A stretch of DNA of 64,000 nucleotides from Siphonodentalium dalli (taxonomy: Eukaryota; Mollusca; Scaphopoda; Gadilida; Siphonodentaliidae): assembly GCA_032622095.1 (NCBI GenBank), contig CP136069.1, forward strand, positions 49,276,760 through 49,340,759, read 5' to 3'. The translations under genes were made by a program, and so were the position numbers. The notes beneath the pieces were generated by a model that was not told the DNA's origin, did no database searches, and saw only the letters and a list, made by a program, of their open reading frames with translations. Of the stretch, positions 34,485-46,123 are shown in pieces (within the stretch, counting starts at the first letter, position 1; each line of letters opens with the position of its first letter).

Positions 34485-35481
34485 TCAGCCCGTTTTGGCC
34501 GATTTACACTTCAGTGGACTCGGGCTCTCTACCTCGCGTTCCCTTTTCTTTGCTGCCTTTATTAAACATTCGACCAACTGTTCCTTCCCCTTAGGGCTGA
34601 AATGAACACCCTCGGGGTCCTTTGAAAATAGTTGTCTGAATACCGCCCATCCTTGATGAAACGCCACGCGAATGTCGAGAAACTCCCATCCGTGCCTCGA
34701 AGAACAGAATGTCTTCAGGAATTCGTTGAATGTGTCGGTCGACTGATTCAGGTACTGAATCGTCTGACCGATGCCTTTTCGTGGAGGCACGCTGCAAACT
34801 AATACAGTGCCGTTCGGGAAGGCGACTCCAATTTCTTCGTGTTTCAAATTGAAGTTCGAAATCGCTACGCCGACTCTGCCTCCATTGTTCGTGATGTCAT
34901 TGGTTCCTAAATGAACAATCACTTTCTCTATGGTGTCCCACTTAAGAGATTTCATTTTGTCAGCTTCCTTTAGAAGCTTACCAATGCTCCCATATGAAGC
35001 CCCCCGGCATCTGCACAATTTTCACATTTGGCTGCGACTTTAGAAGGGGTACCAGATCAGCACAATTACTCGCGCACAGCACAACAATGTCGATGACGGG
35101 ACACTCATTATGTCTGTCGATTGGCAGAGGTGGGTCGCTTTCGCCAGCTGTTTGGTCATGTTTATCAACAATATCATCGATATCTGTGTCACTCTTATGC
35201 CCCAATTCACTCACACTATTTACATCGGAGCGTACGTCATCTGCGAAATCCCGTTCATTGAAGCGCCTGTCGTTCAGCCAATCATACTCTCCAGAAGCTT
35301 ACCGCCCATTCCCATAATTCTGGCGTTGATTGAAACGGCTTCCTGTGAACCAATCGTTTAGCTGCCTTCTTTCACACATGTTCTCACGGTAATCACCACC
35401 ACTCGCCATGCTGTTACGTGAGCGCTGCCTCTGTCTACTAAGCGAAAACACTAGTAAAATATGTGGTTCTCGCCCATGCAA
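34485..35481 (-). pseudogene. LINE ORF1 with SGNH-hydrolase (esterase) domain, frameshifted
   Basis: SGNH/GDSL-type esterase domains occur in ORF1 of CR1-like LINEs, where they may act on membranes or RNA-protein assembly. Here VIVHLGTNDI is block III (Asn), EGVHFSPKGKEQLV is block V with the catalytic His, and IVVLCASNCADL near 35080 is the probable block I Ser region, lacking the usual GDS. The domain frame is 35018-34485, ending in a Lys/Glu-rich tail. A frameshift at a C/G homopolymer (about 35000-35006) joins it to the upstream frame (35214-34978). An in-frame TAA at 35296-35298 separates a further N-terminal stretch to 35481 (RQLNDWFTGSRFNQRQNY). The position upstream of the endonuclease on the same strand supports ORF1 identity. 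Confidence 0.75.
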
Positions 35482-36369
35482 AGTTTACAAACAACAACAG
35501 GCGTTTCGATCAAAAGAATAGCAGACTCCGTAACTGGGCGATATGTCATTGCGACATGGTTCTCAAATCACGTTTCGATGGAAATTGAAGAATATGATAC
35601 ATCGTCGTTTGCACCGGTACTTGTACGTTGTAGCCAACAAACTTGTGACTGACTCATGAGTCATGACTGATCTGTGACGTCATTGCTCCGACTAATTTCT
35701 ACAGAATTGTATGTCTCGTAATCCTAGTCACCAGTGGTTGACTATTGTGAGTTAATTGGGCGGTTCATATGCTGACTTTAAAACGGTTCGAATGTCGGTC
35801 AATCAATGTTAATAGTATCAACAACGTGGTAATATCGGTGGCCAATGTCGTTAAGGGGGGGGAGTCAATTAGAGCTTAGCTGTATACATACACGAACATG
35901 TAGACCATTCCAGTGTCCAGATGCATCATGTTCTTATCAAAACATGTGTGGCTATCATTCTGAGCGATTCGGCCATTTCCGCTTTGCTAGGAAATAACCT
36001 CATCCATAACTGGAAACCATATTCGCGAAATTCTACATTATATGGCTCTGGTGATCAGGCAATGACATTCTCGTTGACGCATAGATGCGAATGGAGAATA
36101 ATTTATTAGCTATGGATTTACCATACTTTATCATATATTAAATACATTAAACTCTCTTTGCGTTATCTTAGCATTTGTTCATATACCGATACAGCACATT
36201 TGAAGTGTACGATAAGCAAAACACTGAACACCGTGGCAATTTTTTTGGGAGAGTGATAATAACTATGATAACCCATTCAACATCTCCTTGTAGCGAGGAC
36301 TAGTGAGCGCTATAGCGGTATTTTGCAAACAACATGGTGTCAGTTTTAATTAACCAAAGTTAATGGTCT
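35482..36369. other. No recognisable feature
   Basis: Non-coding; possibly the 5' end of the LINE at its left edge. A short G-run is at about 35856. Nothing else recognised. Confidence 0.4.
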
Positions 36370-38345
36370 CCCCATTGTTGAGTATTTTGCTTACCGCACG
36401 CTATTTACAAAGGTTTGGGAGTTATCGCAAAGGTGTTTGTGATTTTTCGCAAAGTTGTTTTGTGATTTATCGCAAAAATTTGCTCCCCTGGCAGTGAATG
36501 ATCGATCGGTCTATTTTAGCACGACCGGGCAATTATAGATTGATAGGTTGTTCACTCAGACCTGTTTAAGATATATATGATTTATAATGTTTACTTTAAT
36601 TACACACAAATTTAGAAATTTGGAAGATTATTTCAGACAATCAAGACAAATTTTACTCCACATGCAGGCAACAGGTCAGGGAAATCCTGACCCAGACCTG
36701 TTTAAGATGTCTGAATTATAATGTTCACAGAAGCCCATTATCGGAAAAACGCCTTTGCGACAAATCTCAAACATCTTTGATGTAAACATATTTTATTCCA
36801 ATAAAAAAATAACATGTTTAAACATTTGACAAATATTTTACAGTAAGACAGAATAATATATATAATCGGATGATTGGAAAGGGGATTAAACAACAAGCCC
36901 AAGGGCTTTTATTAAGTTTGCTCCCCTTTTATTAAGTTTGCTCAAACATCTTTGCGATAAATCGCAAAATATAATCGCCCAGTACGTAGTCTGAGAGTTA
37001 TCGTAAAGATGTTTGAGATTTATCATAAAGGTTTGTGTGTTATCGCAAAGGTGTTTTTGATTTTTCGCAAAGTTTTGAAATTTATCGCAAAGGTTTGCTC
37101 CCCTCATCACTCATGCATCTGGCTGTGAATGACTGATCGGTCTATTTTAGCCATACCGGTCATAGATTGATAGGTTGTTCACTCAGACCTGTTTAAGATG
37201 TCTGATTTATAATGTTTACTTTAATTACAAACAAATAAAGAAGTTTTGAAGATTATTTCAGACAACAGGTCAGGGAAATCCTGACCCAGACCTGTTTAAG
37301 ATGTCTGAATTATAATGTTCACGAAGCCCATTATCGGCAAAAAGCCTTTGCGACAAATCTCAAACATCTTTGCGATAAATCGCAAAATATAATCGCCCAG
37401 TACGTAGTCTGAGAGTTATCGTAAAGATGTTTGAGATTTATCGTAAAGGTTTGCGTGTTATCGCAAAGGTGTTTGTGATTTTTCGCAACGTTTTGCTCCT
37501 CTCACCATTCATGCATCTGGTTGTGAATGACTGATCGGTCTATTTTAGCCCGACCGTGCAATTATAGATTGATAGGTTGTTCACTAAGACCTGTTTAAGA
37601 TGTCTGATTTATAATGTTTGCACACAAATTAAGAAATTTGGACGATTATTTCAGACAAATTTTACTCCACGTGCAGGAAACAGGTCAGGGAAATGTCGGA
37701 TTTATAATGTTTACAAAAGCCCCTTAGCGCCAAACAAATTTGCCACAAATCTCAAACATGTTTGCGATAAATCACAAAATATAATCACCCAGTACGCAGT
37801 CTGAGAGTCATCGTAAAGGTTTGCGAGTTATCGCAAAGGTGTTTGTAATTTTTCGCAAAGTTGTTTTGTGATTTATCGCGAAGGTTTGCTCCCCTTATCC
37901 CACAGGAATGCTGGCTGTCAAAGAACGATCGGTCTATTTAGCCCAACCATGCTATTATTGATCGACTGGTGGTTTAGCCAGACCCGTTGAAGATGTCTGA
38001 TTTATATTTTATTTATACAGTTCAAGATCATTAGTGCCAATGCATAAAAATATATCTGCGATAAATCACAAACCATTGCGATTAATCACAAACCTTTTGT
38101 AATCTATCGAAAACCTTTACACTAAATCGCATATATTTATTGCAAAGTAGTTTGCGTTTCGCAAAGGTTTACGATTTATCGCAAGGTAGTTTTTTATTTA
38201 TCGGGCTATTCTAGATCGATTGGTGTTTCATCCAGACCTGTTTCAAGATGTTTGATTTATAATGTTTACTTTAATATTATTGCACACAAATTAAGAAATT
38301 ATTTTAGACATTCAGACCAATTTTACTCCACATGCAGGGAACAGT
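36370..38345. repeat. ~395-bp tandem repeat rich in TTATCGCAAAGGTTTG
   Basis: CGGTCTATTT recurs at 36507, 37138, 37536 and 37930, with a degenerate fifth copy near 38205. The spacing is 631, 398 and 394 bp; the first interval carries an extra ~230-bp segment (about 36770-36960). Each unit contains many short words of the TTATCGCAAAGG type and its complement CCTTTGCGATAA, plus GGTCAGGGAAATCCTGACC palindromes. No coding frame. Confidence 0.85.
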
Positions 38346-38595
38346 TCATGGGAATCCTCAAATCTAGATATTAAACTTTGAATTAAGTACAAAATCACGA
38401 TCAAGGTTCTATACTAATAAAAATAATGCATGCATAATTCGGATTATTTCATTATCACTATGCAATGGAGTCCATGTGGTTTTGTACTTTATTCAATGTT
38501 TAAACGCCATAGCATCATTTGGAATCTAACATGCCACATTGTTAAATTTGCCGTCGGCCATGTTTCGTAATTTCGAGTGCTTGATATCTGGGCAG
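38346..38595. other. No recognisable feature
   Basis: Non-coding spacer. Confidence 0.4.
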
Positions 38596-39012
38596 GTTCT
38601 CCGCTTAGTACCTATATGTTTGGTTCTCTGAAGTACCAAATTGCTAAGTACTATGCATAGTACCTAAATACTTCAGAGTACCTGTCTTTATATTCGGTAC
38701 TTTATATAATATAATGGGTGTGTCAAGAAAGCGTGTATTTCTTGGCACTTTATATCGTGTGCGTCATGGCTTCGGTGACATAAAGGCCGAGTGGGTATTG
38801 TATGCACAATGCCCGGATAGAACCTAAGTATTTAGTAGGTAATCCAGAGTACCAACAATTTGGTATTCTAGTGTACCAAAAAGTTGGTACTCTAGAGTAC
38901 CAAACATTTTGGTACTCTAGAGTACCTAATCTTTTGGTACTCCAGAGTACCAAAAAGTTGGTAAACCCCCTGGGACAAAGCTTAGTACCTACGTAGGTAC
39001 TCTGAAGTACCT
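38596..39012. repeat. GTAC palindrome field
   Basis: A dense run of the palindrome GGTACTCTAGAGTACC and variants (TAGTACTATGCATAGTACCT, GTACTCCAGAGTACC) separated by 8-12 bp of A/T-rich spacer such as AAAAAGTTGG. Arms and spacers could form multiple small hairpins. Confidence 0.85.
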
Positions 39013-39504
39013 ATTTTTTTAAGAGTGTAGGATAATTTAAACGCGATATAATAACGTTTGCATAAATCACACCGAATTCCGATTCCAGTTTTGCATCCAG
39101 TATCGCCCTGCCAGAGTGATTAAGATTTTCTCATTGTACGCGCAATTTATATTTTAGGCCACTCCAATGCAAATATTTGACAGTCCTTACTATGTCATAA
39201 TTATGTTCTCAATACAATGTAAACCGCCGCTACGAATGAACTTCACTGTGCATAATTCCGATAGTAACTCCTCTCATTTTGGAACGCCGATAACTGACTG
39301 ACACACATGGTTCTTTCCGATTACGACATTAATGCTTTAAGCCCACCGATCTACTGTGCAACAAAAGTTGTCGCAAAAATTCAAAATACGAGCGTCGTAT
39401 TAGATAATAATTGGTGGCGTCACAAAATCAGATATAGTCTATATACGACCCAAAGCGCCCGGCTTTGGTTCGTTATTATGTTGTGTATATATGTTACAGT
39501 TAAA

Positions 39505-39960
39505 ACGTATAATCAGTTATTATATATAATAACTGACCATTTCAGTTATTATGTATAATAACGTATTCCTTCAAGTATTTTGTTAACTATAATGCCTGAA
39601 ATGTTCAGTTATTATGCACATTAGACATATTAACCAGAACAATAGATAGTTATTTTAATATTACACATCGAAAAATGTACAGTCGCAGATAGAAATAGCA
39701 CTCATCTGATATTAACAGGGAGAAATTAGCCTCAATTTGACATAGATAATAAAGACATAGAATCGTACCAAATTTTTTCAATTTCTTCTGCTCGAATGCA
39801 AATTTCAGTTAACATATCTAAATAATTGCTTACAATGTATGTTATTATATATAATAACTAAACATTTCAGTATTAAACCTATAATAGCTGATGAAAGTAG
39901 GAAATATACATAATAACTGAAAATTTTAGTTAATATACATAATAACTGATTATACTGAAA
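39505..39960. repeat. TTATTATATATAATAA palindrome field
   Basis: CAGTTATTATATATAATAAC and variants recur at about 39514, 39543, 39606, 39839, 39906 and 39938. All are centred on palindromic AT cores flanked by CAGTTA/TAACTG. Confidence 0.8.
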
Positions 39961-39966
39961 GACACA

Positions 39967-40026
39967 ATGTGTAAATGGGTTTGTCGATACAGCACGAGTG
40001 TCGTATCGACAAACCCATTTACACAT
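39967..40026. repeat. Perfect 24-bp-arm hairpin
   Basis: The arms 39967-39990 and 40003-40026 (start ATGTGTAAATGGGTTTGTCG) are exact inverted repeats around the 12-nt loop AGCACGAGTGTC. Confidence 0.95.
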
Positions 40027-41411
40027 CCTGTCGTTCTGTGTTTATTACACGCTGTGCGTCCTAGAATCCGTGCATTAAAATTACATGATTAGAAGGTTTA
40101 TTTAGGCTCATACAGGGCGTGTGTGTCATGTGTTATGATTCTTTTATTTAAATAGTTCCAGTATCATGGTTGAGGCGAACGTCACGTACGTCGTTTTACG
40201 TTCCATGCGGATTTGTGAATATGGAACAGCAATAACACTGTACTTCTAGGAACAAGCGTGTAATAAAAAAGAGATGGTCCTTAAAATGGGCGGATTTAGG
40301 GTACATTACCCTATCCACCAATTCATTATGTTCAGGGGGAGACGCACGTTTTGAAATCCAGCCAAACTGGCAAGAGATTTTCAACAAAGAATATCTCTGG
40401 ATCTATCAGGAGAAAAATCTTGAATTATACAAATAATCATGTTCATTGTATATACAATCTGAGAAATTATTAAGAGACGACAAAACCAAAGGATTGTTAT
40501 ACGTTTGAGAGGTTGGAACTAGTATTTTCTTTGTTGTTGTCACTTTCGGTATAAAGAACAGCTAGAATAATTAATAATTTCACACAACACTCCAATCACC
40601 AAATAGCTTATTATGCTAGGGAGGCCTCATTTGTATCATATTGTTGAGTTAGATTTTGTTTGCATAATATTGCATCATACACCCATATATTATAATGAAG
40701 AATAAATAATTTTGGCAAAACGTGCGTCTGACCCTTAAATACAGACGTTATTATCAACCGTATTGTCTATATACAGTGTTCTTACGCTAACACGAATATG
40801 CTTAATATAATGTACTAGTCTATACTATGAACGCACTAATATATTGATACAATATTATATTACAAAACACTTTAAAACTTTTAAACTGGCATGGCTCATT
40901 TGGGCTTCCAAAATTTGTCTACGTAGTTTAGAAGGATGTATAAGATATGTTGATAAATACACGAGTTATTGATATACCGGCTTAATATGCTCTGAAAAAT
41001 ACTTCCATTGTCACAGGGATTTTCCAACTGTTCGCAAAGAAGTGACACAACCCCTCTTTATTTCTACCATAGCTGGACTAGATTTACAAGGAACACTCTT
41101 TTCTGTTCCATGCAGTGAATATGGCTGTTGTTTGTTTGCCCAAACACCAAATTTGTATTTGTATGACTTCAATGCGTCTTTATGTGACATATAATGCCCG
41201 TAGAAAGGTAGCTCATGTATTTACCGACTTAGTTTGATTCCGAGAACAATTAAAAAGCGAATATTATTAGGTGCTTTTTGGTGGGAAAACCGCCACGTGG
41301 CTTTCAATGTATTTAAATTATGTTTTATCTTCTCCAGCTGTAATATGTAAATGACGATAATTATGTAAACTTTAAGAGATTTCACCTTCTGTACAAGTTC
41401 TTGGTTAGGTA
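40027..41411. other. No recognisable feature
   Basis: 1.4 kb of AT-rich non-coding sequence; no repeat family or domain recognised. Confidence 0.4.
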
Positions 41412-41876
41412 ATATGTGACCCGCCATATCAAATCCAGTCGTAAGTCGGATTTTGTTTTACCCTGTGCCAATGCATTCTCTTATATATGCGAGTCGACCA
41501 TAGGTCGCCTCGCATATATAAGAGAATGCATTGGCCTAACAATGTTTTATAAACAATTTTAAATAAATGTTTCTGACAATTTTTAGGACATAAAATAAAA
41601 AACATCCATTACCCTCCAGGGAGCCCCACACATATATAGAAGCATATAGAAGAGTGTCGTCTGCTCATGTTTGTCTTGGGCTCTGTATGGGTGAAATTAT
41701 AAAATTGTTAAAGAATACAAGAAAAAATTATTAAAATTGTAAAAAATTGTTAGGCCAATGAATTCTCTTATATATGCGAGGCGACCTATGGTCGACTCGC
41801 ATATATAAGAGAATGCATTGGCACAGGGTAAAACAATCCCGACTTCCGACTGGATTTTATATGGCGGGTCGCATAT
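41412..41876. mobile_element. Nested foldback MITE (ATATGTGACCCGCC ends)
   Basis: Terminal inverted repeats of about 135 bp start TATGTGACCCGCCATATCAA. Each terminal repeat itself contains a nearly perfect 67-bp hairpin (41468-41534 and 41755-41821; arms CCAATGCATTCTCTTATATA). The middle holds CATCCATTACCCT and AT-rich sequence without coding capacity. A close relative is at 48030-48497. Confidence 0.85.
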
Positions 41877-42029
41877 AAACTTGTGAAATTAATGTATGGA
41901 TACATACAAAACTTGATGCTATGTCCAAATGAACGTTCTAGATCATGCTCAGTTCTGAATTGTATAAGACCTAATTATGCCTTGTCTCAAATCCCTTCAA
42001 TATGTCTGCTTCATTATTACATAAACATA

Positions 42030-42157
42030 ATCAGAATTTACGCTCCTGAGTTACTATTTATTTGGCTTCGGGGGTAAAAAATAATTGATTCGAGTCGAGA
42101 TACCCACCCGTCAAAGCTCAGAGTTATCAGATATCGAATTTTTTTAATTTGTTATTT
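42030..42157. mobile_element. Partial copy of the TTAA-type MITE
   Basis: GGTAAAAAATAATTGATTCG, CGAGATACCCACCCGTCAAA and TCAGATATCGAATTTTTTTA match the left half of the 24064-24355 element; the right half is missing. Confidence 0.6.
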
Positions 42158-42825
42158 GTCACCACCTGTAATATTTGGGGACCTGGCAAATATTCGACGA
42201 GCGGACCGACATACTCTCGATACCAAATTGCGGTAAACAAAATGTTGATATATAACGTTTTGAAAAATTGTGTACCAGAGTAATTGCCAGTGGTAAGTAT
42301 TATTTGTTGGTAATTAATCGATTCTGATTGTTGTTTCGTCCAATTTGGGCGGTTCTCTAGTGGTTGTTAATTGTGCAACGTGTGTACCAAGAAAAACAAA
42401 CGCAGCATTTGTGTAAATGTTAGCCCAAACTACATTTCGGCTACATTTGAAGTAACGACAGTTTTGTTATTTGTTTCGAGGAATAATACCGCCTCAGATG
42501 AATTCAGCCCAAATATGTTAACAGTTTTCGTGTAAAACATTTGCAGTAGGTTAGCGTTATTTGGTATTTGTGGATGTCCTTTAACATGGCGAAAATAGAC
42601 TACTGCGCTTGAACGAGCATGTGAATTTGTCGTTTTTAATGTATAGCAACTTAATAATCAGAGGCATTCTGTCAAATACAGTCGCTCTATTTACGATATT
42701 AATTGCTGAACTTTTTAAAATAAACTACGCGTAAACGGGTACCTACTGTAAATTATAGAAGGTGTCGGAATCGGCCTAATCGCCCCAGGGCCAACTCGCC
42801 CCAGTCGACGTGTGCCAATTCGGTA
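42158..42825. other. No recognisable feature
   Basis: Non-coding; nothing recognised. Confidence 0.4.
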
Positions 42826-43280
42826 CACACTATAAAATTTATCCGAGGCCGATGCCGGCTCGAAATAAAAGTTGTATACGGGTGTTATATAGCGTTTGGT
42901 CCGTTGTTTCTGAATGAATATTATTGAAATTTGTCTATGTTGTATATGTCCGGGCTGGGACATGGAATACAGCAACGTTTGAATTGTTTTTAAATTTACA
43001 AATTTGTTGATTTTATTCAATTTTTTTAGTTCTGAAACACACTATAAAGTGGATGCGACCGGCTCCAAAATAAAAGGCGTGAGCGAACTTGATGTTGCAT
43101 TATCTTCTTTGTTTATAAATGGACAAGACTGAAATTTAGTACATATGTCCGGGTTATGACATGGACAACATTAACGTTTGAATTGTTCTTAAATTCACAA
43201 ATTTGTTGATTTTATTCAACTTTTCGTTCTTTCATTCTATAAAGTGTAACCGGTCGGCCCCATTTAAAAGGTTAAGCGGC
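42826..43280. repeat. ~200-bp imperfect tandem repeat
   Basis: CACTATAAA occurs at 42826 and 43040, with CTATAAAGTG at about 43237. Each is followed by a CCGGC...AAATAAAAG block, TATGTCCGGG, and AACGTTTGAATTGTT with AAATTTGTTGATTTTATTCA. About two and a half diverged units. Confidence 0.6.
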
Positions 43281-43599
43281 TTATGTGCTTAGTGTTATAG
43301 GTAATCGGATTAACTAATTGGCGACTCTAAACTATTGTGTTTTGGGATATTTGGGCTTTTTTGTGAAATAATAATTTAGGACGTGAATACATTTATTTTA
43401 AATGATAACTTTATTTAATGATAATACACACATAAACTATAATAACGAACATGAGACATACATGATTTATAAACTGTTAACAAAAGATATCAAATTCAAT
43501 ACATGACAAAGATGACTCAGTGAAGTTTATAAAGTGAACATAAAAATATTTAGGTAAGAATCTTTTTAAGCATTACTAAACCCTTTAGACCACAGTCCA
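43281..43599. other. No recognisable feature
   Basis: Non-coding. Confidence 0.4.
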
Positions 43600-44935
43600 C
43601 TTCACTCATCCGATCATCACCAAACTTCATATTTATCTTGATATTGATCTATCAGATGAGAGCTATCAAATATTTTTTGAATTTCATAGGAAAAAATGGT
43701 CGCCAGCGGCCATATTGCATTTACGTTATATGTTATCGCGTCATGTCGATATCTAGTATTACGTAGAAATTTCACCTTTCCAGATTCATAATTGCTCCAT
43801 TGACAGTAACAGATGAAATTATCCCCCTCTTCGATAGAGTGTCACTGAAACTTTATTTTGTCAGACTGTCTGTATAGTCACTGATTATATGTGGCAATAA
43901 TCTGTAATAAGATGTAGCACTATTTTATTTTATATTTACATGTAGTGCTGTTTTTATACAACAATTCTAATCCCCCCTAGATCATCATGTGATCGACCAT
44001 ACATCGCGTGTGAGGACCTGGTTGAATTAAGGGTTTTTTAATGGATCACTTCTGTCCTCAAGCTAGATTATACTTATGCCATTTAATGGCATGTTTCTAA
44101 CGTGGAGGGGTAGATATGCTTGAGACCCCACCACTCTTCAATTCACACCAAGTTCTCAGCTGTCATGTTCGGATATTAGAACCCATATCCATGGTATATG
44201 GTTTATTTTGTGTATACTAGTAATATAGTTATTTTCAGTACCTTTATATACCAGTACTGTGTATAACAGTGTATATAAATGAATCCATGTGTACATGTAT
44301 ATTGATTCAACGGATTCAGTGGTTTTGTCCATCAGTCTATCAAATTTGCGGGGAAAACATGACCACCAGCAATACACCCTGCTAAATTACAAATTTGAAT
44401 CAATTGGCGCACCCTGCAGCCAGCTTTTATTGGAGAACTTTTTCTCATGTGGATATTTTGGGTCACCACTAGATGTGAGCCATATTTTGTTCTCAGACTT
44501 TCCTTGTGAAAACATCACTGCCAGCGGTGATCTTGAATTTTACTATTTTATGGCTAAATAATTTGGTTGATCCTACAGACGACATCCCTTGTCCGATCGT
44601 CATCAAATTTCACAATGATCTTCTGGATAACCAGGGTGAGAGTAATCTAATTTTTCCGAATTTCGTTAAAAAACATGACCACAGGCAGCAATTTGGTATC
44701 TTACTCTTTGCATGACTGAATTGTTTAGCAACTGTACAGACATATCCCTCATCTGATAGTCACCAAACTTCATATTGATCTTCGGGGTGACAACTAGATG
44801 GGAGCTATCGAATGCTTTGAATTTTTTTGGAAAACATTGTCGCCAGCAGTCATCTTCTATTTTGGTTTTTATATACATGTATATCTCTTCATGCGGATAG
44901 CCAGTATTACGTGGGTACTTCAACTTTCCGGATTC
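43600..44935. repeat. Dispersed ~150-bp repeats (CACCAAACTTCATATT...GCCAGC)
   Basis: A motif order recurs: CTCATCYGATMRTCACCAAA, TTCATATTGATCTT, GATGRGAGCTATC, GAATTT, GGAAAA, GCCAGCRGYCAT. It is clear at 43606-43730 and 44750-44860 and weaker at 44340-44400, 44430-44545 and 44575-44695. Short frames here are accidental. Confidence 0.55.
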
Positions 44936-45108
44936 CTGTCATCATTTGAAATATAAAAATTTACCTGATACATGCACCCTTCAAAATTTGTTTCGTCGTA
45001 TCTATTTTAATGACCCGTATGGTAATATTGATATAGATATATTTGTCAAACATTTCTTTGTACAATATACAGGTATTTAGTTTGTAACTAAATATAGAAA
45101 TATATCAT

Positions 45109-45610
45109 ACTAGCTGGTGGATCCAACTTCGTCCGGGATGTTCCCCTCTGATTTTCGGAGAATTGCGCGATTTAACTTTGAATTGACAATTTTAAAGGTG
45201 AAGGTCATGTCGGGGTCACGATTTGACCCGTCCAAAACACTTCCCGGACAAAAGTGCCCGACAAAAGTACCCGTCGAAATCCGCCCGGCTTTACCCGATT
45301 TGACCTTGAATTGACAATTAAGAAGGTCAAGGTCAGGTCGGGGTCATGATTTGACCCATCCAAAACACTCCTGGGACAAAAGTAACGGTAGGTAGCAAAT
45401 TTCGTTGAAATCCTTCCGTTTTACCAGATTTGACCTTGAATTGATCTTTTTGAATGTCAAAGTCAGGTCGGGGTCAAGATTTGACCCGTCCAAAATACTC
45501 CCTGGAAATAATTTCCCCTAGGTATCAAATTTCGTCAAATCTGTCCGGCAGTTTTCCCGGCCATAGCTAACAGACAAACAGACAGACAAAAGTCCCAAAA
45601 TATATATTAG
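45109..45610. repeat. Interspersed AGGTCA-rich element
   Basis: It starts ACTAGCTGGTGG and ends CAGACAAACAGACAGAC then AAAATATATATTAG. It contains repeated TTTGACCTTGAATTGA with complementary AAGGTCAAGGTCAGGTCGGG and AGGTCAAGGTCA at 45324-45335. Confidence 0.7.
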
Positions 45611-46000
45611 ACTAGCTGATGTACCCGACTTCGTTCGGGCTATTTAGGGATTTCTTTGTGATCGCCTCCATTTGGACAGTACCCAGTATATACAGCGTCT
45701 GGACAAACTATTGTTCAATTGATCCAGAAACATGCCTATATCAGCACGTTCGAGGACATGGTCCCACGTGAATTTGGACCCGTCCATATTGCTCCCGGGA
45801 TCGAAGTAGTCCTACACACAAAATGTTAGTCGGATCGGTCAAGGTCCAGAAACATGCCTATGAGCGAGGTCAGGTTGACACGTTAAATACCAAATCCGAG
45901 TCGGATCGGTCGAGCAGTGTTAGAGTCTATAACACATACACACATGCATTCATACATACACACATACATACAGACAGATATTCCAAAATGTATAATCGAT
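45611..46000. repeat. Second, shorter interspersed element in tandem with the previous one
   Basis: The start ACTAGCTGATGTACCCGACT directly follows the end of the previous element, and CAGACAGATATTCCAAAATG and TATAATCGAT close it. The interior has GATCCAGAAACATGCC-type words instead of the AGGTCA arrays, so it is a subfamily. Confidence 0.6.
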
Positions 46001-46123
46001 AGCTACAACAATTCTATGGTAGATAGTTCACGGGCGACCTGATGCATGCATCTTAGTTTTCTTGTATATTGTTGTTGTTGGGATATGGTGATAAGGGGAC
46101 CATCGAATAAGGATTGTGTACAT

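Noticed and set aside
39967-40026. Intrinsic transcription terminator
   Set aside because: A bacterial-style terminator is not expected in this eukaryotic context and no T-tract follows the hairpin.
42715-43020. 101-codon minus-strand frame
   Set aside because: It overlaps an imperfect tandem repeat and has no domain.
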